Below, piece by piece: positions 38,772 to 48,000 of a DNA stretch of 64,000 nucleotides; position 1 is the stretch's first letter; every line of letters starts with the position of its first letter. Under the pieces are notes generated by a model that was given only the letters and a program-made list of their open reading frames with translations, was not told the DNA's origin and ran no database searches. The translations under genes and the position numbers were made by a program. This DNA comes from Pseudidiomarina planktonica (GTDB lineage: Bacteria > Pseudomonadota > Gammaproteobacteria > Enterobacterales > Alteromonadaceae), in assembly GCF_900177775.1 (NCBI RefSeq), contig NZ_FXWH01000001.1, positions 1,674,001-1,738,000 of the forward strand. The letters run 5' to 3'.

Positions 38772-40571
38772 TTACGACTCCACTGTCAGTAGCGTATCGC
38801 CTGCGGCTATACTGTCGCCTTCACTTGCTTCCACAGACACAACTTTACCGTCATGCTCGGCTTTAATGTCCGTTTCCATTTTCATGGCTTCTACCACAAT
38901 TAATACATCACCAGCTTTCACTTGTTGTCCGGCTTTAACTAAAACCTTAAACACATTACCTGCCAACGGAGCTGTAATTTCCTTACCGGCTCCTCCTGCA
39001 GGGGCGCTGCTTTCATTTGTATCTGGTGCGGTGCTCGGCTGTGCCGACTTAATTTCCCCCGCTGGGCCAACTTCAACGGTAAACTGCTCGCCGTTCACTT
39101 TCACCTGATAGGTCTGGACGGTATTTTTACTTGCCGCAGTATCAGAGGCTTTTGGTTTAGTCGCTGGTGCCGATTCATCCGGCGCTTCCGGCGCTGGTTC
39201 AAAGGCGTCTTTGTTGCCGCGATTCTTCAAAAATTTCAAACCAATTTGCGGGAATAATGCGTAAGTCAGCACGTCATCAACTTCGTTTTCCGCCAGCGTA
39301 ATATTTTCGTCTTTGGCTTTCTGTTTTAACTCTTTGGTTAAGGCATCCATTTCGTCATCCAGTAAATCAGCCGGACGCACGGTAATGGGCTCATCACCAT
39401 TTAGTACTTTCGCTTGTAACTCTTTATTCACCGGCGCCGCAGTAGCACCGTATTCACCTCGTAATACACCCTTGGTCTCTTTGGATATATTCGAATAACG
39501 GTCGCCGCTCAGCACGTTCATAACCGCCTGAGTGCCAACAATTTGTGACGTTGGGGTTACTAATGGAATGAAACCAAGATCTTCGCGTACTTTCGGAATT
39601 TCGCGCAGTACTTCATCAAATTTATCTAACGCGCCCTGCTCTTTCAGCTGACCTTCCATATTCGTCAGCATGCCGCCCGGCACTTGCGCCAATAAAATAC
39701 GTGCATCCACGCCTTTTAACGACCCTTCAAACTGTGCATATTTTTTCCGCACTTCACGGAAGTAGCTAGCCACTGGCTCTAACTTTTCCAAATCCAGACC
39801 GGTATCGCGTTCCGTTCCCTCAACCATAGCGACAATAGTTTCTGTAGCAGAGTGACCATAAGTCATACTCATGGAGGAAATAGCGGTATCCAGCATATCA
39901 ATGTCGGCATCAATAGCTTTCTGATAAGTCGCTGTACTCAAGCCTGTGGTGGCGTGACATTGCATGGCTATTGGCAGTCCGGTTTTTTCTTTCAAGGCCG
40001 TGATGAGCTCATAAGCGTCGTAAGGACGCAATAAACCAGCCATATCTTTAATACAAATAGAGTCACAACCCAAATCAGCAAGTTCTGCGGCCATGGCAAC
40101 CCACTTATCCAGGGTATGTACCGGGCTTACGGTATACGACAAGGTTCCCTGCGCATGACCTTCAACTTCCTTCGCCGCCTTAATTGCTGTCGCCAGATTG
40201 CGAACATCATTCATCGCATCAAAAATGCGGAACACATCAACACCATTAGTGCGGGCGCGCTCCACAAAGCGACGCACCACATCATCGGCGTAGTGGCGAT
40301 AACCTAGTAGATTTTGTCCACGCAACAGCATTTGTTGGCGGGTATTTGGCATTGCTTTTTTTATCTCGCGTAAACGTTCCCAGGGGTCTTCGCCCAAATA
40401 ACGGATGCACGAATCAAAGGTTGCACCACCCCAGGACTCCATTGACCAATAGCCAAGCTGATCCAGCTGTTCCAACATCGGCAACATATCATCCAGTCGC
40501 ATGCGAGTTGCCAGCAAGGATTGGTGGGCGTCACGCAACACCAGTTCGGTAAGCAGTAAAGGCTTGCTCAT
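38772..40571 (-). CDS. oadA: Oxaloacetate decarboxylase, alpha subunit
   Basis: 599 residues. The N-terminal carboxyltransferase domain has '[20 protein letters not shown]' and '[20 protein letters not shown]', with zinc ligands in '[17 protein letters not shown]'. An Ala/Pro-rich linker lies near 470-530, and the C-terminal biotinyl domain has the biotin Lys in '[17 protein letters not shown]'. Transfers CO2 from oxaloacetate to biotin. The middle gene of oadGAB, 21 nt after oadG. Confidence 0.96.
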   Translation of the reverse strand: MSKPLLLTELVLRDAHQSLLATRMRLDDMLPMLEQLDQLGYWSMESWGGATFDSCIRYLGEDPWERLREIKKAMPNTRQQMLLRGQNLLGYRHYADDVVRRFVERARTNGVDVFRIFDAMNDVRNLATAIKAAKEVEGHAQGTLSYTVSPVHTLDKWVAMAAELADLGCDSICIKDMAGLLRPYDAYELITALKEKTGLPIAMQCHATTGLSTATYQKAIDADIDMLDTAISSMSMTYGHSATETIVAMVEGTERDTGLDLEKLEPVASYFREVRKKYAQFEGSLKGVDARILLAQVPGGMLTNMEGQLKEQGALDKFDEVLREIPKVREDLGFIPLVTPTSQIVGTQAVMNVLSGDRYSNISKETKGVLRGEYGATAAPVNKELQAKVLNGDEPITVRPADLLDDEMDALTKELKQKAKDENITLAENEVDDVLTYALFPQIGLKFLKNRGNKDAFEPAPEAPDESAPATKPKASDTAASKNTVQTYQVKVNGEQFTVEVGPAGEIKSAQPSTAPDTNESSAPAGGAGKEITAPLAGNVFKVLVKAGQQVKAGDVLIVVEAMKMETDIKAEHDGKVVSVEASEGDSIAAGDTLLTVES

Positions 40572-40592
40572 TGAGATCTCCTGAAGATGTTC

Positions 40593-40826
40593 TTACGAGT
40601 CACGGTAACGGCGCACGGCAGCGCCTATAGCCGCAAGCTTGTTCGGTGCGATTTGAGTGTTTGCATTAGCTGATGGGCGCTTTCTACTGGCAGCTTCGCT
40701 ACCGGCACCACCTGCAAACCAAAGGCCGATAAGTTTAACGGCGCCTATAAGTAGGATCAGAAACGCAAATACTGTAATGATACCTGCCGCCATAATGACA
40801 GCTGCTTCATGAACGAGTTCTGACAT
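40593..40826 (-). CDS. oadG: Oxaloacetate decarboxylase, gamma subunit
   Basis: 77 residues. One N-terminal membrane helix (~10-34, 'VIMAAGIITVFAFLILLIGA') is followed by a polar tail with 'IAAIGAAVRRYR'-type sequence, typical of the OadG/MmdC family that assembles alpha and beta subunits. First gene of the operon. Identification depends largely on context because the family is short and variable. Confidence 0.9.
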   Translation of the reverse strand: MSELVHEAAVIMAAGIITVFAFLILLIGAVKLIGLWFAGGAGSEAASRKRPSANANTQIAPNKLAAIGAAVRRYRDS

Positions 40827-41087
40827 TGTTGCTCCTACCTCACGCCAAATGTTAATAAACCATTAAAAACATAAGCATAACATAATGCAAGTCGAAGCTA
40901 CGAAGAAGGCAACGAAATACCAGCTATTCGCAGTCGAAATGATGCTTAGATAATGAACAGAGCTAAATCGGAGTAAGACAACAGCTTAAGGCAGGTAAAA
41001 GCGTGTGAAATTAATTAGAAAACCGAACTAGGGAGTAATTAGAGCACGTAATGAGGAAAACTGATTTAACACTTTCGGGGGATGTCA
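40827..41087. other. Intergenic region between oadG and the tRNA genes
   Basis: 261 nt with no credible reading frame. It should hold the oadGAB promoter on the minus strand and the 3' end of the tRNA transcript. I see no clear hairpin with U-tract and no convincing -35/-10 pair. Confidence 0.5.
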
Positions 41088-41164
41088 TGGCGCGCTCGGG
41101 AGGACTCGAACCTCCAACCGCCTGGTTCGTAGCCAGGTACTCTATCCAGTTGAGCTACGAGCGC
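41088..41164 (-). tRNA. tRNA-Arg(ACG), second copy in transcript
   Basis: 77 nt including encoded CCA. The acceptor stem GCGCTCG/CGAGCGC, the anticodon arm CCTGG-CTACGAA-CCAGG (anticodon ACG) and the T-arm GGAGG-TTCGAGT-CCTCC are all intact. It is identical over its full length to the copy at 41203-41279. The A34 would be edited to inosine by TadA. Confidence 0.97.
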
Positions 41165-41202
41165 AAATTGACAATCTAATCGAATTGTTCACAAGCTTGA
41201 AA

Positions 41203-41279
41203 TGGCGCGCTCGGGAGGACTCGAACCTCCAACCGCCTGGTTCGTAGCCAGGTACTCTATCCAGTTGAGCTACGAGCGC
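41203..41279 (-). tRNA. tRNA-Arg(ACG), first copy in transcript
   Basis: 77 nt with CCA, the same sequence as the copy at 41088-41164; the two are separated by 38 nt. Position matches the argV/argY tRNAs of E. coli, downstream of serV and csrA. Confidence 0.97.
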
Positions 41280-41296
41280 GTGTCTTTCAAAATAAA

Positions 41297-41389
41297 TGGC
41301 GGTGAGGGAGGGATTCGAACCCTCGATAGGGCTACAAACCCTATACTCCCTTAGCAGGGGAGCGCCTTCAGCCACTCGGCCACCTCACC
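41297..41389 (-). tRNA. tRNA-Ser(GCT)
   Basis: 93 nt including CCA, with the long variable arm of class II tRNAs. Acceptor GGTGAGG/CCTCACC; anticodon arm CTCCC-CTGCTAA-GGGAG gives anticodon GCT (codons AGC/AGU). Equivalent in position to E. coli serV. First of three co-oriented tRNA genes, 17 nt before the first tRNA-Arg. Confidence 0.97.
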
Positions 41390-41407
41390 ACTATCTTGTG
41401 GCGGAGA

Positions 41408-41435
41408 ATAATAGCGATCTTGACAGCGAAGTCAA
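41408..41435 (-). promoter_or_regulatory. Promoter of the serine/arginine tRNA operon
   Basis: On the minus strand: TTGACT (-35, at 41435-41430), 16-nt spacer, TATTAT (-10, at 41413-41408), followed by the GC-rich TCTCCGCC discriminator. This is the layout of stable-RNA promoters under stringent control. The tRNA-Ser 5' end starts 18 nt after the -10 box. Confidence 0.8.
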
Positions 41436-41574
41436 ACGATTTTTTCCGGATTGGTTGCCAGTTGCGGGATATTTACCCATCTCGGTTGATTTTTCCACAG
41501 AAAGGCTTGTTTTCGGATGTTTAGTGAATTTAGGCCAAACCATCAGAAGTTCGAATTTTGCCGCTGCAGAAACG

Positions 41575-41600
41575 AAAAAGCTGACTTGCGTCAGCTTTTT
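41575..41600. terminator. Intrinsic terminator after csrA
   Basis: A stem AAAAAGCTGAC/GTCAGCTTTTT with a 4-nt loop, closed by A/T tracts on both sides. It is 10 nt after the csrA stop on the minus strand and separates csrA from the tRNA promoter. Confidence 0.88.
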
Positions 41601-41609
41601 CAATCTATC

Positions 41610-41801
41610 TTATTCAGCGTTTTCGTCCGGGCTTTTTTGCTCTGCCTGAATTCGCATGTATATTTCTTCGCGATGAACTGACACTTCCTTGGGCGCATTA
41701 ACTCCAATACGCACTTGGTTGCCTTTCACCCCCAAGACGGTGACTGTGACGTCATCCCCAATCATCAACGTCTCGCCAACTCGGCGGGTTAAGATTAACA
41801 T
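41610..41801 (-). CDS. csrA: Carbon storage regulator CsrA
   Basis: 63 residues; an RNA-binding dimer that represses or activates mRNAs by binding GGA motifs. '[20 protein letters not shown]' and '[20 protein letters not shown]' are diagnostic; the RNA-contacting Leu4 and Arg44 equivalents are present. AAGGAG precedes the ATG. Two further GGA triplets lie just upstream (41822-41824 and 41828-41830 on the minus strand), suggesting autoregulation as in E. coli. Lies between alaS and the tRNA genes, the conserved order. Confidence 0.97.
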   Translation of the reverse strand: MLILTRRVGETLMIGDDVTVTVLGVKGNQVRIGVNAPKEVSVHREEIYMRIQAEQKSPDENAE

Positions 41802-42038
41802 TGGCCTGCTCCTTCAATACTTCCTATTCCCAGAAATTGGTCAGCAATCGGCTCATTTGCTACCGGTTCATCTTAATATTAACAACCCTGTACATTTATT
41901 CGATATAACAATCATACTATCTGTGTGTAGCAACTATAATGACACTAAATTCTTTGTCATTCAGTGGCATAAAGCCTAGCAGCTATCACCAGTTACTGCA
42001 CAATTTTTACACTCTGTTTGACCCGTCAAGCGTGGCTT

Positions 42039-44639
42039 TTATCGCAATTGTTCACGTAACCACGCAATACCGGCTGACAGTGCATCAGCGAGCTTCTCAG
42101 GGTGGCTACCGCCGGCTTGAGCCATGTCCGGTCGACCACCGCCTTTGCCGCCCACTTCGTTAGCAGCAACATTTACCAAGTCCCCTGCTTTCACTTGCGT
42201 AACCAAATCTTTGGTTACGCCAGCAATTAAGCTGACTTTATCTTCGCTGCTAACACCAAGTAATACGATGCCGGTGCCCATTTGGTTCTTTAAATCATCA
42301 ACTATTCCACGCAACGCTTTCGCTTCAGTATTCTCAAGCTTGGCCACTACCACTTTGATACCGGCTATGTCTTCGGCATTGTCCAGTATTGACGAGCCGG
42401 CCTGGGCTGCCAGTTGCTGTTGTAGCTCGGCTACCTTCTTGTCTAATCCTTTGCTGCGTTCTAACGCCACTTGCAAACGTTCAAGCAAATGCTGGGGATC
42501 GGTTTTCAAAGCTTCCGCAGCACGGCGTAACTGGGCTTGCTGAGCCAAGGTAAACTCAACCGCGCCAGCACCAGTACTCGCCTCAATACGACGAACGCCT
42601 GCGGCAATACCGCTTTCCATAACGATACGGAAACTTCCAATGTCACCGGTTTGCTTCACGTGGGTACCACCACATAGTTCCAGCGAGTAGTCACCCACGC
42701 TCACAACCCGAACCTGGTCATCGTATTTTTCACCAAACAAGGCCATGGCCCCAGCTTCACGAGCATCATCAATGGCCATTAAGCGTGTTTGCAAAGCATG
42801 GTTCTGGCGAATTTCTTCGTTTACCTGACGCTCAATTATAGTTAATTCTTCCGCCGTTACCGCCTGGAAATGTGAGAAGTCGAAGCGCAAGCGCTGCTCG
42901 TCTACCAACGAGCCTTTTTGGGTTACGTGTTCGCCCAACACATTACGCAAGGCAGCATGTAACAAATGGGTGGCAGAATGGTTGCGCTTAATTGCTTCGC
43001 GACGCTCCAAATCAACCTGAACAGCAACAGTATCACCCACTTTCAGGGCAGCTTCCGCTTTCACATGATGGCCTATAGCTTTGCCCAGGTACTGGGTGTC
43101 TTTCACCGGCACAGTGGCACCGTTCACCACTAACTTACCGGTATCGCCAACCTGCCCGCCACTTTCGGCGTAGAAAGGCGTAGCGGCTAACACCACAATG
43201 CCAGTGTCACCTTGCGCTAGTTGTTCCACTGCTTTGCCGTCGCGGAATAACTCTACTACCTGGCTGTCGCCGGTAAGTTGGTCATAGCCAGTAAAGTCAC
43301 TAACACTTTGCGCTTTAATCTTGGCGTTGTAATCAACCCCGAAATTCGATGCCTGTTGCGCGCGTTGGCGTTGTTCGTTCATGGCTTTGTTGAAGCCTTC
43401 TTCGTCAACAGTGAGTTCTTTCTCACGCGCAATATCAGCGGTTAAGTCCAACGGGAAGCCGTAGGTGTCGTATAACTTAAAGGCTAAGTCACCAGGTAAT
43501 ACCTTGCCGTCTAAGTCGGCAATAGCGTCAGACAAAATAGCTAGCCCGCGTTCCAGCGTGCGAGCGAATTGTTCTTCTTCACGACGCAACGCGTCTTCAA
43601 TCACTTGCTGCTTAGCAGCCAGCTCAGGATATGCTGAACCCATTTGTGCTACCAACGAGCCCACCAGCTTACTAAAGAATGGGGTCGGTGCGCCCAGCAT
43701 GCTGCCATGGCGTACTGCGCGTCGAATAATACGGCGCAATACATAACCACGACCTTCGTTGGACGGCTGCACGCCGTCAACAATCAAGAAGCTGCAAGAG
43801 CGAATGTGATCGGCAATAACGCGCAGGGATTTATTATCCAGATCGTCAGTACCAATAATTGCAGCGGCATCTTTTATTAATGCCTGGAACAAATCAATTT
43901 CATAGTTGCTGTGCACGTTTTGTAACACCGCAGCAATACGCTCCAAGCCCATGCCGGTATCTACCGACGGCTTAGGTAATGACAACATAGTGCCATCAGC
44001 CTGGCGGTTGTATTGCATAAACACCAGGTTCCAGATTTCAATGTAACGATCGCCGTCTTCTTCGGGAGTGCCCGGAGGGCCGCCCCAAACGTCTTCACCG
44101 TGGTCGTAGAAAATTTCTGAACAAGGCCCACAAGGACCGGTATCGCCCATGGACCAGAAATTGTCTTTTTCACCAATTCTGGAAATGCGATCTTCAGGAA
44201 CGCCAATTTCTTTCGCCCAGATATCATAAGCTTCGTCGTCTTCGGTAAATACCGTCACCCATAGCTTGCCAGGTTCAAGTTCCAACCGTTTGGTCAGAAA
44301 ATCCCAGGCGAACTCAATGGCTTCGCGTTTGAAATAGGAGCCGAAACTGAAGTTACCCAGCATTTCGAAAAAAGTGTGGTGACGAGCGGTATAACCAACA
44401 TTTTCTAAGTCATTGTGCTTACCGCCTGCACGCAGACAACGTTGCGACGAGGTCGCACGGTTATAGTCACGCTTTTCATCACCCAGAAATACGTCTTTAA
44501 AAGGCACCATGCCTGCGTTGGTAAATAACAGCGTCGGATCATTGCCGGGAATTAGTGAACCTGAGCTCACGCGTGTGTGCCCCCGTTCCGCAAAGTAACT
44601 TAAAAAAGCTTCGCGAATTTCCGCGCTGGTCATACTCAT
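42039..44639 (-). CDS. alaS: Alanyl-tRNA synthetase
   Basis: 866 residues; charges tRNA-Ala. The aminoacylation domain starts '[20 protein letters not shown]' and contains '[14 protein letters not shown]'. The editing domain has zinc ligands in '[18 protein letters not shown]' and '[11 protein letters not shown]', and the C-terminal C-Ala domain ends with '[20 protein letters not shown]' and 'AQAGG'. Full length for the family. It follows recX by 73 nt and precedes csrA by 237 nt. Confidence 0.98.
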   Translation of the reverse strand: MSMTSAEIREAFLSYFAERGHTRVSSGSLIPGNDPTLLFTNAGMVPFKDVFLGDEKRDYNRATSSQRCLRAGGKHNDLENVGYTARHHTFFEMLGNFSFGSYFKREAIEFAWDFLTKRLELEPGKLWVTVFTEDDEAYDIWAKEIGVPEDRISRIGEKDNFWSMGDTGPCGPCSEIFYDHGEDVWGGPPGTPEEDGDRYIEIWNLVFMQYNRQADGTMLSLPKPSVDTGMGLERIAAVLQNVHSNYEIDLFQALIKDAAAIIGTDDLDNKSLRVIADHIRSCSFLIVDGVQPSNEGRGYVLRRIIRRAVRHGSMLGAPTPFFSKLVGSLVAQMGSAYPELAAKQQVIEDALRREEEQFARTLERGLAILSDAIADLDGKVLPGDLAFKLYDTYGFPLDLTADIAREKELTVDEEGFNKAMNEQRQRAQQASNFGVDYNAKIKAQSVSDFTGYDQLTGDSQVVELFRDGKAVEQLAQGDTGIVVLAATPFYAESGGQVGDTGKLVVNGATVPVKDTQYLGKAIGHHVKAEAALKVGDTVAVQVDLERREAIKRNHSATHLLHAALRNVLGEHVTQKGSLVDEQRLRFDFSHFQAVTAEELTIIERQVNEEIRQNHALQTRLMAIDDAREAGAMALFGEKYDDQVRVVSVGDYSLELCGGTHVKQTGDIGSFRIVMESGIAAGVRRIEASTGAGAVEFTLAQQAQLRRAAEALKTDPQHLLERLQVALERSKGLDKKVAELQQQLAAQAGSSILDNAEDIAGIKVVVAKLENTEAKALRGIVDDLKNQMGTGIVLLGVSSEDKVSLIAGVTKDLVTQVKAGDLVNVAANEVGGKGGGRPDMAQAGGSHPEKLADALSAGIAWLREQLR

Positions 44640-44712
44640 ACCGCATTCCTATTCATTGGTTAAAAAGACGTTTTTGAGAGCGCTAAAGGCTACCATGAAA
44701 GGCCTGTTGCGC

Positions 44713-45204
44713 CTAGTCCGCCAACGTCTCTTGTTGTTTATTTAATGCACTTTTTATGTGCTCGAAGCTGAATCCGCGTTGTTGTAAATACCGCATGCGT
44801 TTATTCTTGTCTTTCGCATCTTGCGAAACCTGATCAGGAAAGCGTCGTAGCAACTTCTCATAGCACTGCTGAGCCCAGTCGATTTCCACATTTTCCAGCG
44901 CCGCATCAACCTCGGCATTACTAACACCACGCTGCTGAGCCGCAGCACGAACCTTCAACGGTCCGTCGCCCTGCCGTATGCGCTCTTGTAAAAAACTTTG
45001 CATAAAGCGTTCATCGCTTTGCCAACCGCGACTTACCGCTTGATCAATAACGCTCCGGCTGACACTGGGGTCGAACCCGCGCTGCTTTAATTTGCGCTCA
45101 AGTTCGACATAGCTATGTTCCCGCCGTGCCAGCAATCTGAGCAACACTTCTGACGCTTGCTCAGCGTCGGTGTTGAGTTCCGCTGCACCAGCCTCATTTT
45201 CCAT
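44713..45204 (-). CDS. recX: Regulatory protein RecX
   Basis: 163 residues; inhibits RecA filament extension. Three-helix repeats are visible: 'LLRLLARREHSYVELERKLK', 'RGWQSDERFMQSFLQERIRQ' and 'MRYLQQRGFSFEHIKSAL'. Start ATG 45204 is 8 nt after GGGGAG; the open frame has a TTG six codons earlier. It normally follows recA directly, but here the upstream neighbour is a divergent SIMPL gene, so recA is elsewhere. Divergent intergenic gap of 138 nt. Confidence 0.9.
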   Translation of the reverse strand: MENEAGAAELNTDAEQASEVLLRLLARREHSYVELERKLKQRGFDPSVSRSVIDQAVSRGWQSDERFMQSFLQERIRQGDGPLKVRAAAQQRGVSNAEVDAALENVEIDWAQQCYEKLLRRFPDQVSQDAKDKNKRMRYLQQRGFSFEHIKSALNKQQETLAD

Positions 45205-45342
45205 TGTTAATACTCCCCACAAATAGGCTCAGGGTAAAATCCTTTCATACAATAAGTGAACCTGTTGGGTGAACCGCACTCATACTTAGTAATGATATGA
45301 GTCTTTACTCAAATAGTTTATTTCTTTCAGGTGGAATAGCCA

Positions 45343-46038
45343 ATGACAATCAAACATCTTCTCGCTTACGGCATTCTTATCAGTGCCTTTACCACGATCT
45401 CAGCTCATGCTGAAAATGCTGCCCCCGAACAACAAGTCACCGTAACCGGCAGCGCTAGCGTGAATGCCGTACCAGACGTTATTCAGTTGTCTTTTCAGAT
45501 TAATGAAAAAGGCCCCTTACTTACCAAAATGAAAGCTCTGGTTGATCAAAACACTAGTAGGTTACTGAAAGATTTGCTCGACCGGGGGATTGCCGAAGAG
45601 GATATCCAATCCTACCGCCTGCAAGTACATCCTAACTACGAATACAATGGCCAGCGTCAGGAACAAAAGGGTTTCACCCTAAGCCGACAAATTAATGTGG
45701 TACTCCGCCAACCCGATCAATTTGATCAGGTTATAGATAATGCGCTGGCACGTGGTGTTACTCAGGTTAGTAATATCAGCTATCAACTCAGTAACCCGGA
45801 GCAACTTTATCAACAAGCGTTACTGGCTGCTTTTGCGCAAGCTCGCGAAAAAGCAACGCAAATGGCAGAGCAGGCCGATACCAAACTAGGCCTTGCCACC
45901 AACATTGAAGAACTCACTGGGGGGCAACATTCAGCACCTATACAAGCAGAGATGCGCATTCAACAATCCCCCTCATTACCGGGTCAAGAGAGTATTGAAG
46001 CGACAATACGAGTTACTTTTAACCTCAACCAGAAGTAG
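45343..46038 (+). CDS. SIMPL (DUF541) domain periplasmic protein
   Basis: 231 residues. The signal peptide is MTIKHLLAYGILISAFTTIS plus AHA (cleavage near residue 23). The rest is a SIMPL domain: 'QVTVTGSASVNAVPDVIQLS', 'YRLQVHPNYEYNGQRQ' and 'AFAQAREKATQMAEQADTKL'. E. coli YggE is a member that lowers oxidative stress, but the biochemical role is unknown. AGGTGGAA precedes the start. Possibly transcribed with the TPR/GGDEF-like gene 75 nt downstream. Confidence 0.88.
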   Translation: MTIKHLLAYGILISAFTTISAHAENAAPEQQVTVTGSASVNAVPDVIQLSFQINEKGPLLTKMKALVDQNTSRLLKDLLDRGIAEEDIQSYRLQVHPNYEYNGQRQEQKGFTLSRQINVVLRQPDQFDQVIDNALARGVTQVSNISYQLSNPEQLYQQALLAAFAQAREKATQMAEQADTKLGLATNIEELTGGQHSAPIQAEMRIQQSPSLPGQESIEATIRVTFNLNQK

Positions 46039-46113
46039 TATGTCAATACGCGGATTGATTTCTGAGGTTAGCGCAGTAAGATAGCACTAGTGGTTCCTGA
46101 ATAAGGATAGTGC

Positions 46114-48000
46114 GTGCGCAAACTTTTTCTCTTGGCTTATTCTTTTGTTTTTCTGCTAGTGGCAGCGGTGTTGCCTACGTCAGCTTATGCCGCATTACCG
46201 GGGCAATGGGAAGACTTGCGCACCGCCGCCGCCAACAATCCCAAAGAAACACTCAACGAAGTAAACTTGCTCATTGCCGACTATGAATCCCTAAAGCGAT
46301 ACTACGACTTAGCCTACGCCCACATTATCAAAGCGGAAGCATTGCGTGCGCAAGGTGAAGAGCTGGCCTCCTTTGAAGCTGTAACCGAAGGTATTAAATA
46401 CGCGCAGGTTAGCGAAGCCAGGTTTGCTGAAGCCAGTTTGCGCATGATAGCGATGGAGCATCACTACCTGCGCGGCAATAAGCCAGCAGCAGAACGTGAG
46501 CATCAATTAGCTCTAGCGTTGGCCGAACAAATCGAAAACACCGACTTAATTATTGAAACCCGAGTAGTGGAAGCCCAGATTGCCGGCGACAATAACCAGC
46601 TTGAACGGGCACTGAATATAGTGAAACTGCTAGACACTAATTACCACTCTAACAATGCCCGGGTCGCTTACATATTTCATTCCATTACCGGTGAAATTCA
46701 TCGCCTTGCCGGATCCTATGAAGTTGCTATTGAAGAAATGGAAGAAGCACTTAAATTAGCTTCAGATGCCGGCCAGTGGCATTTATCCATACAACATTAT
46801 AATTTAGGTTTAGCTCGCGAAGCTGCCGGCCAAACGAAGGCCGCTCGCGACCATTACCAAACTTCCATGGATATTTCAGCGTCCTTAGGCGATGACCTTG
46901 GCGTTGCTTACGCCAATCAGGCACTTGGTCTATTGCAGTACTATACCGGTGACTATGAGCCGGCCATGCAACGTTATATGGAGGCCCTACCTGCTTTTGT
47001 TGAAGACAAGATCTGGCCCATGGAAGCCTGGATGTACATAGGTATTGCGGAAACCTTAATTCTGCGCGGCAAGGCGGATGAGGCACCGAGCTGGATTGAC
47101 CGTGCCCAGGAACTTATTAGCGAACTCGATGACATTGATCTCGAAGCTAACCTAGCCTACATACAAGCCCAGCTAGCCACCGCACAAGGCAAGCATGAAC
47201 AAGCTTTAAGCTATTATCAGGATTATGCGCAGTTGGATCGAGAGCGCCAGCTCCGTGATTCTCAGTCCAGCGTTCAGCAGGTACTGAAAGACGTTGAAGC
47301 ACGTGAAAAACAGGCTCTTAGTGAGCGCGATGAAGCCCGCACTGCCTATGAGATTGCACAGCAACAGCGCAACACCGCCTATCACTGGTTACTGGCTGTA
47401 GTACTTATTGCAGCCACGCTGGTATTAATTACTCTGGCAGTACTTAGCAGTAAACTCCGTCGTCACGAACTACTTCTGCGCGATATTAGAGCAACCGATG
47501 CAGTGGCTAATTTGCCTAACCGGAAAGAGATCAACCGACAGGCGCAGAACATGATTACCCGCGCTTTAACCAATAAGCGTCCGTTTGCGTTGGCTATTAT
47601 TCGATTGCATGGCCTGAAACAAATGAATAATCAGTTCGGCCACGATGCTGGCGATAAGCTAATTAATGAATTCAGTAGTTATTGCCAAAACTTATTAACC
47701 GGCGAACAACGAATTGGCCGTATTAATGGTGCGCAGTGGTTATTATTACTGCCCGATTTTGACGAAAGCGAAGCTGCAAATTTATTCAAGCGCGTCACTG
47801 ATGACCTGCTAAAACTGGCTGCAATAGAGAGTAAAAGCAATAGTTCACTTACGGCATATATGGGTTATGCGCAGCTGGATCTTGATGGTGAATCGTTTCG
47901 GCATTTATTCGAACGTTGCGAAGAAGCCTGCCACAATGCTCAGCAAGCTGGTCCCCGCTCTATTCAAGTTGCGCCGATGCCCAAACGCTTGCTGGGATAA
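46114..48000 (+). CDS. TPR protein with a degenerate GGDEF domain
   Basis: 628 residues starting at GTG 46114 (AAGGAT upstream). A signal peptide (to ~residue 26) is followed by periplasmic TPR repeats (~60-370), a coiled coil (~375-415), one membrane helix (~420-443, 'WLLAVVLIAATLVLITLAVL') and a cytoplasmic GGDEF-like domain (~460-625). The domain keeps 'FGHDAGDKLINEF', but the signature GG(D/E)EF loop reads NGAQWLL, so cyclase activity is unlikely. It may act as a GTP or c-di-GMP-independent signalling adaptor (inference). Its last 41 nt overlap the convergent gene. Confidence 0.83.
   Translation: MRKLFLLAYSFVFLLVAAVLPTSAYAALPGQWEDLRTAAANNPKETLNEVNLLIADYESLKRYYDLAYAHIIKAEALRAQGEELASFEAVTEGIKYAQVSEARFAEASLRMIAMEHHYLRGNKPAAEREHQLALALAEQIENTDLIIETRVVEAQIAGDNNQLERALNIVKLLDTNYHSNNARVAYIFHSITGEIHRLAGSYEVAIEEMEEALKLASDAGQWHLSIQHYNLGLAREAAGQTKAARDHYQTSMDISASLGDDLGVAYANQALGLLQYYTGDYEPAMQRYMEALPAFVEDKIWPMEAWMYIGIAETLILRGKADEAPSWIDRAQELISELDDIDLEANLAYIQAQLATAQGKHEQALSYYQDYAQLDRERQLRDSQSSVQQVLKDVEAREKQALSERDEARTAYEIAQQQRNTAYHWLLAVVLIAATLVLITLAVLSSKLRRHELLLRDIRATDAVANLPNRKEINRQAQNMITRALTNKRPFALAIIRLHGLKQMNNQFGHDAGDKLINEFSSYCQNLLTGEQRIGRINGAQWLLLLPDFDESEAANLFKRVTDDLLKLAAIESKSNSSLTAYMGYAQLDLDGESFRHLFERCEEACHNAQQAGPRSIQVAPMPKRLLG

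Noticed and set aside
41142-41375. 77-codon open frame across the tRNA genes
   Set aside because: It runs through two tRNA genes and has no coding features.
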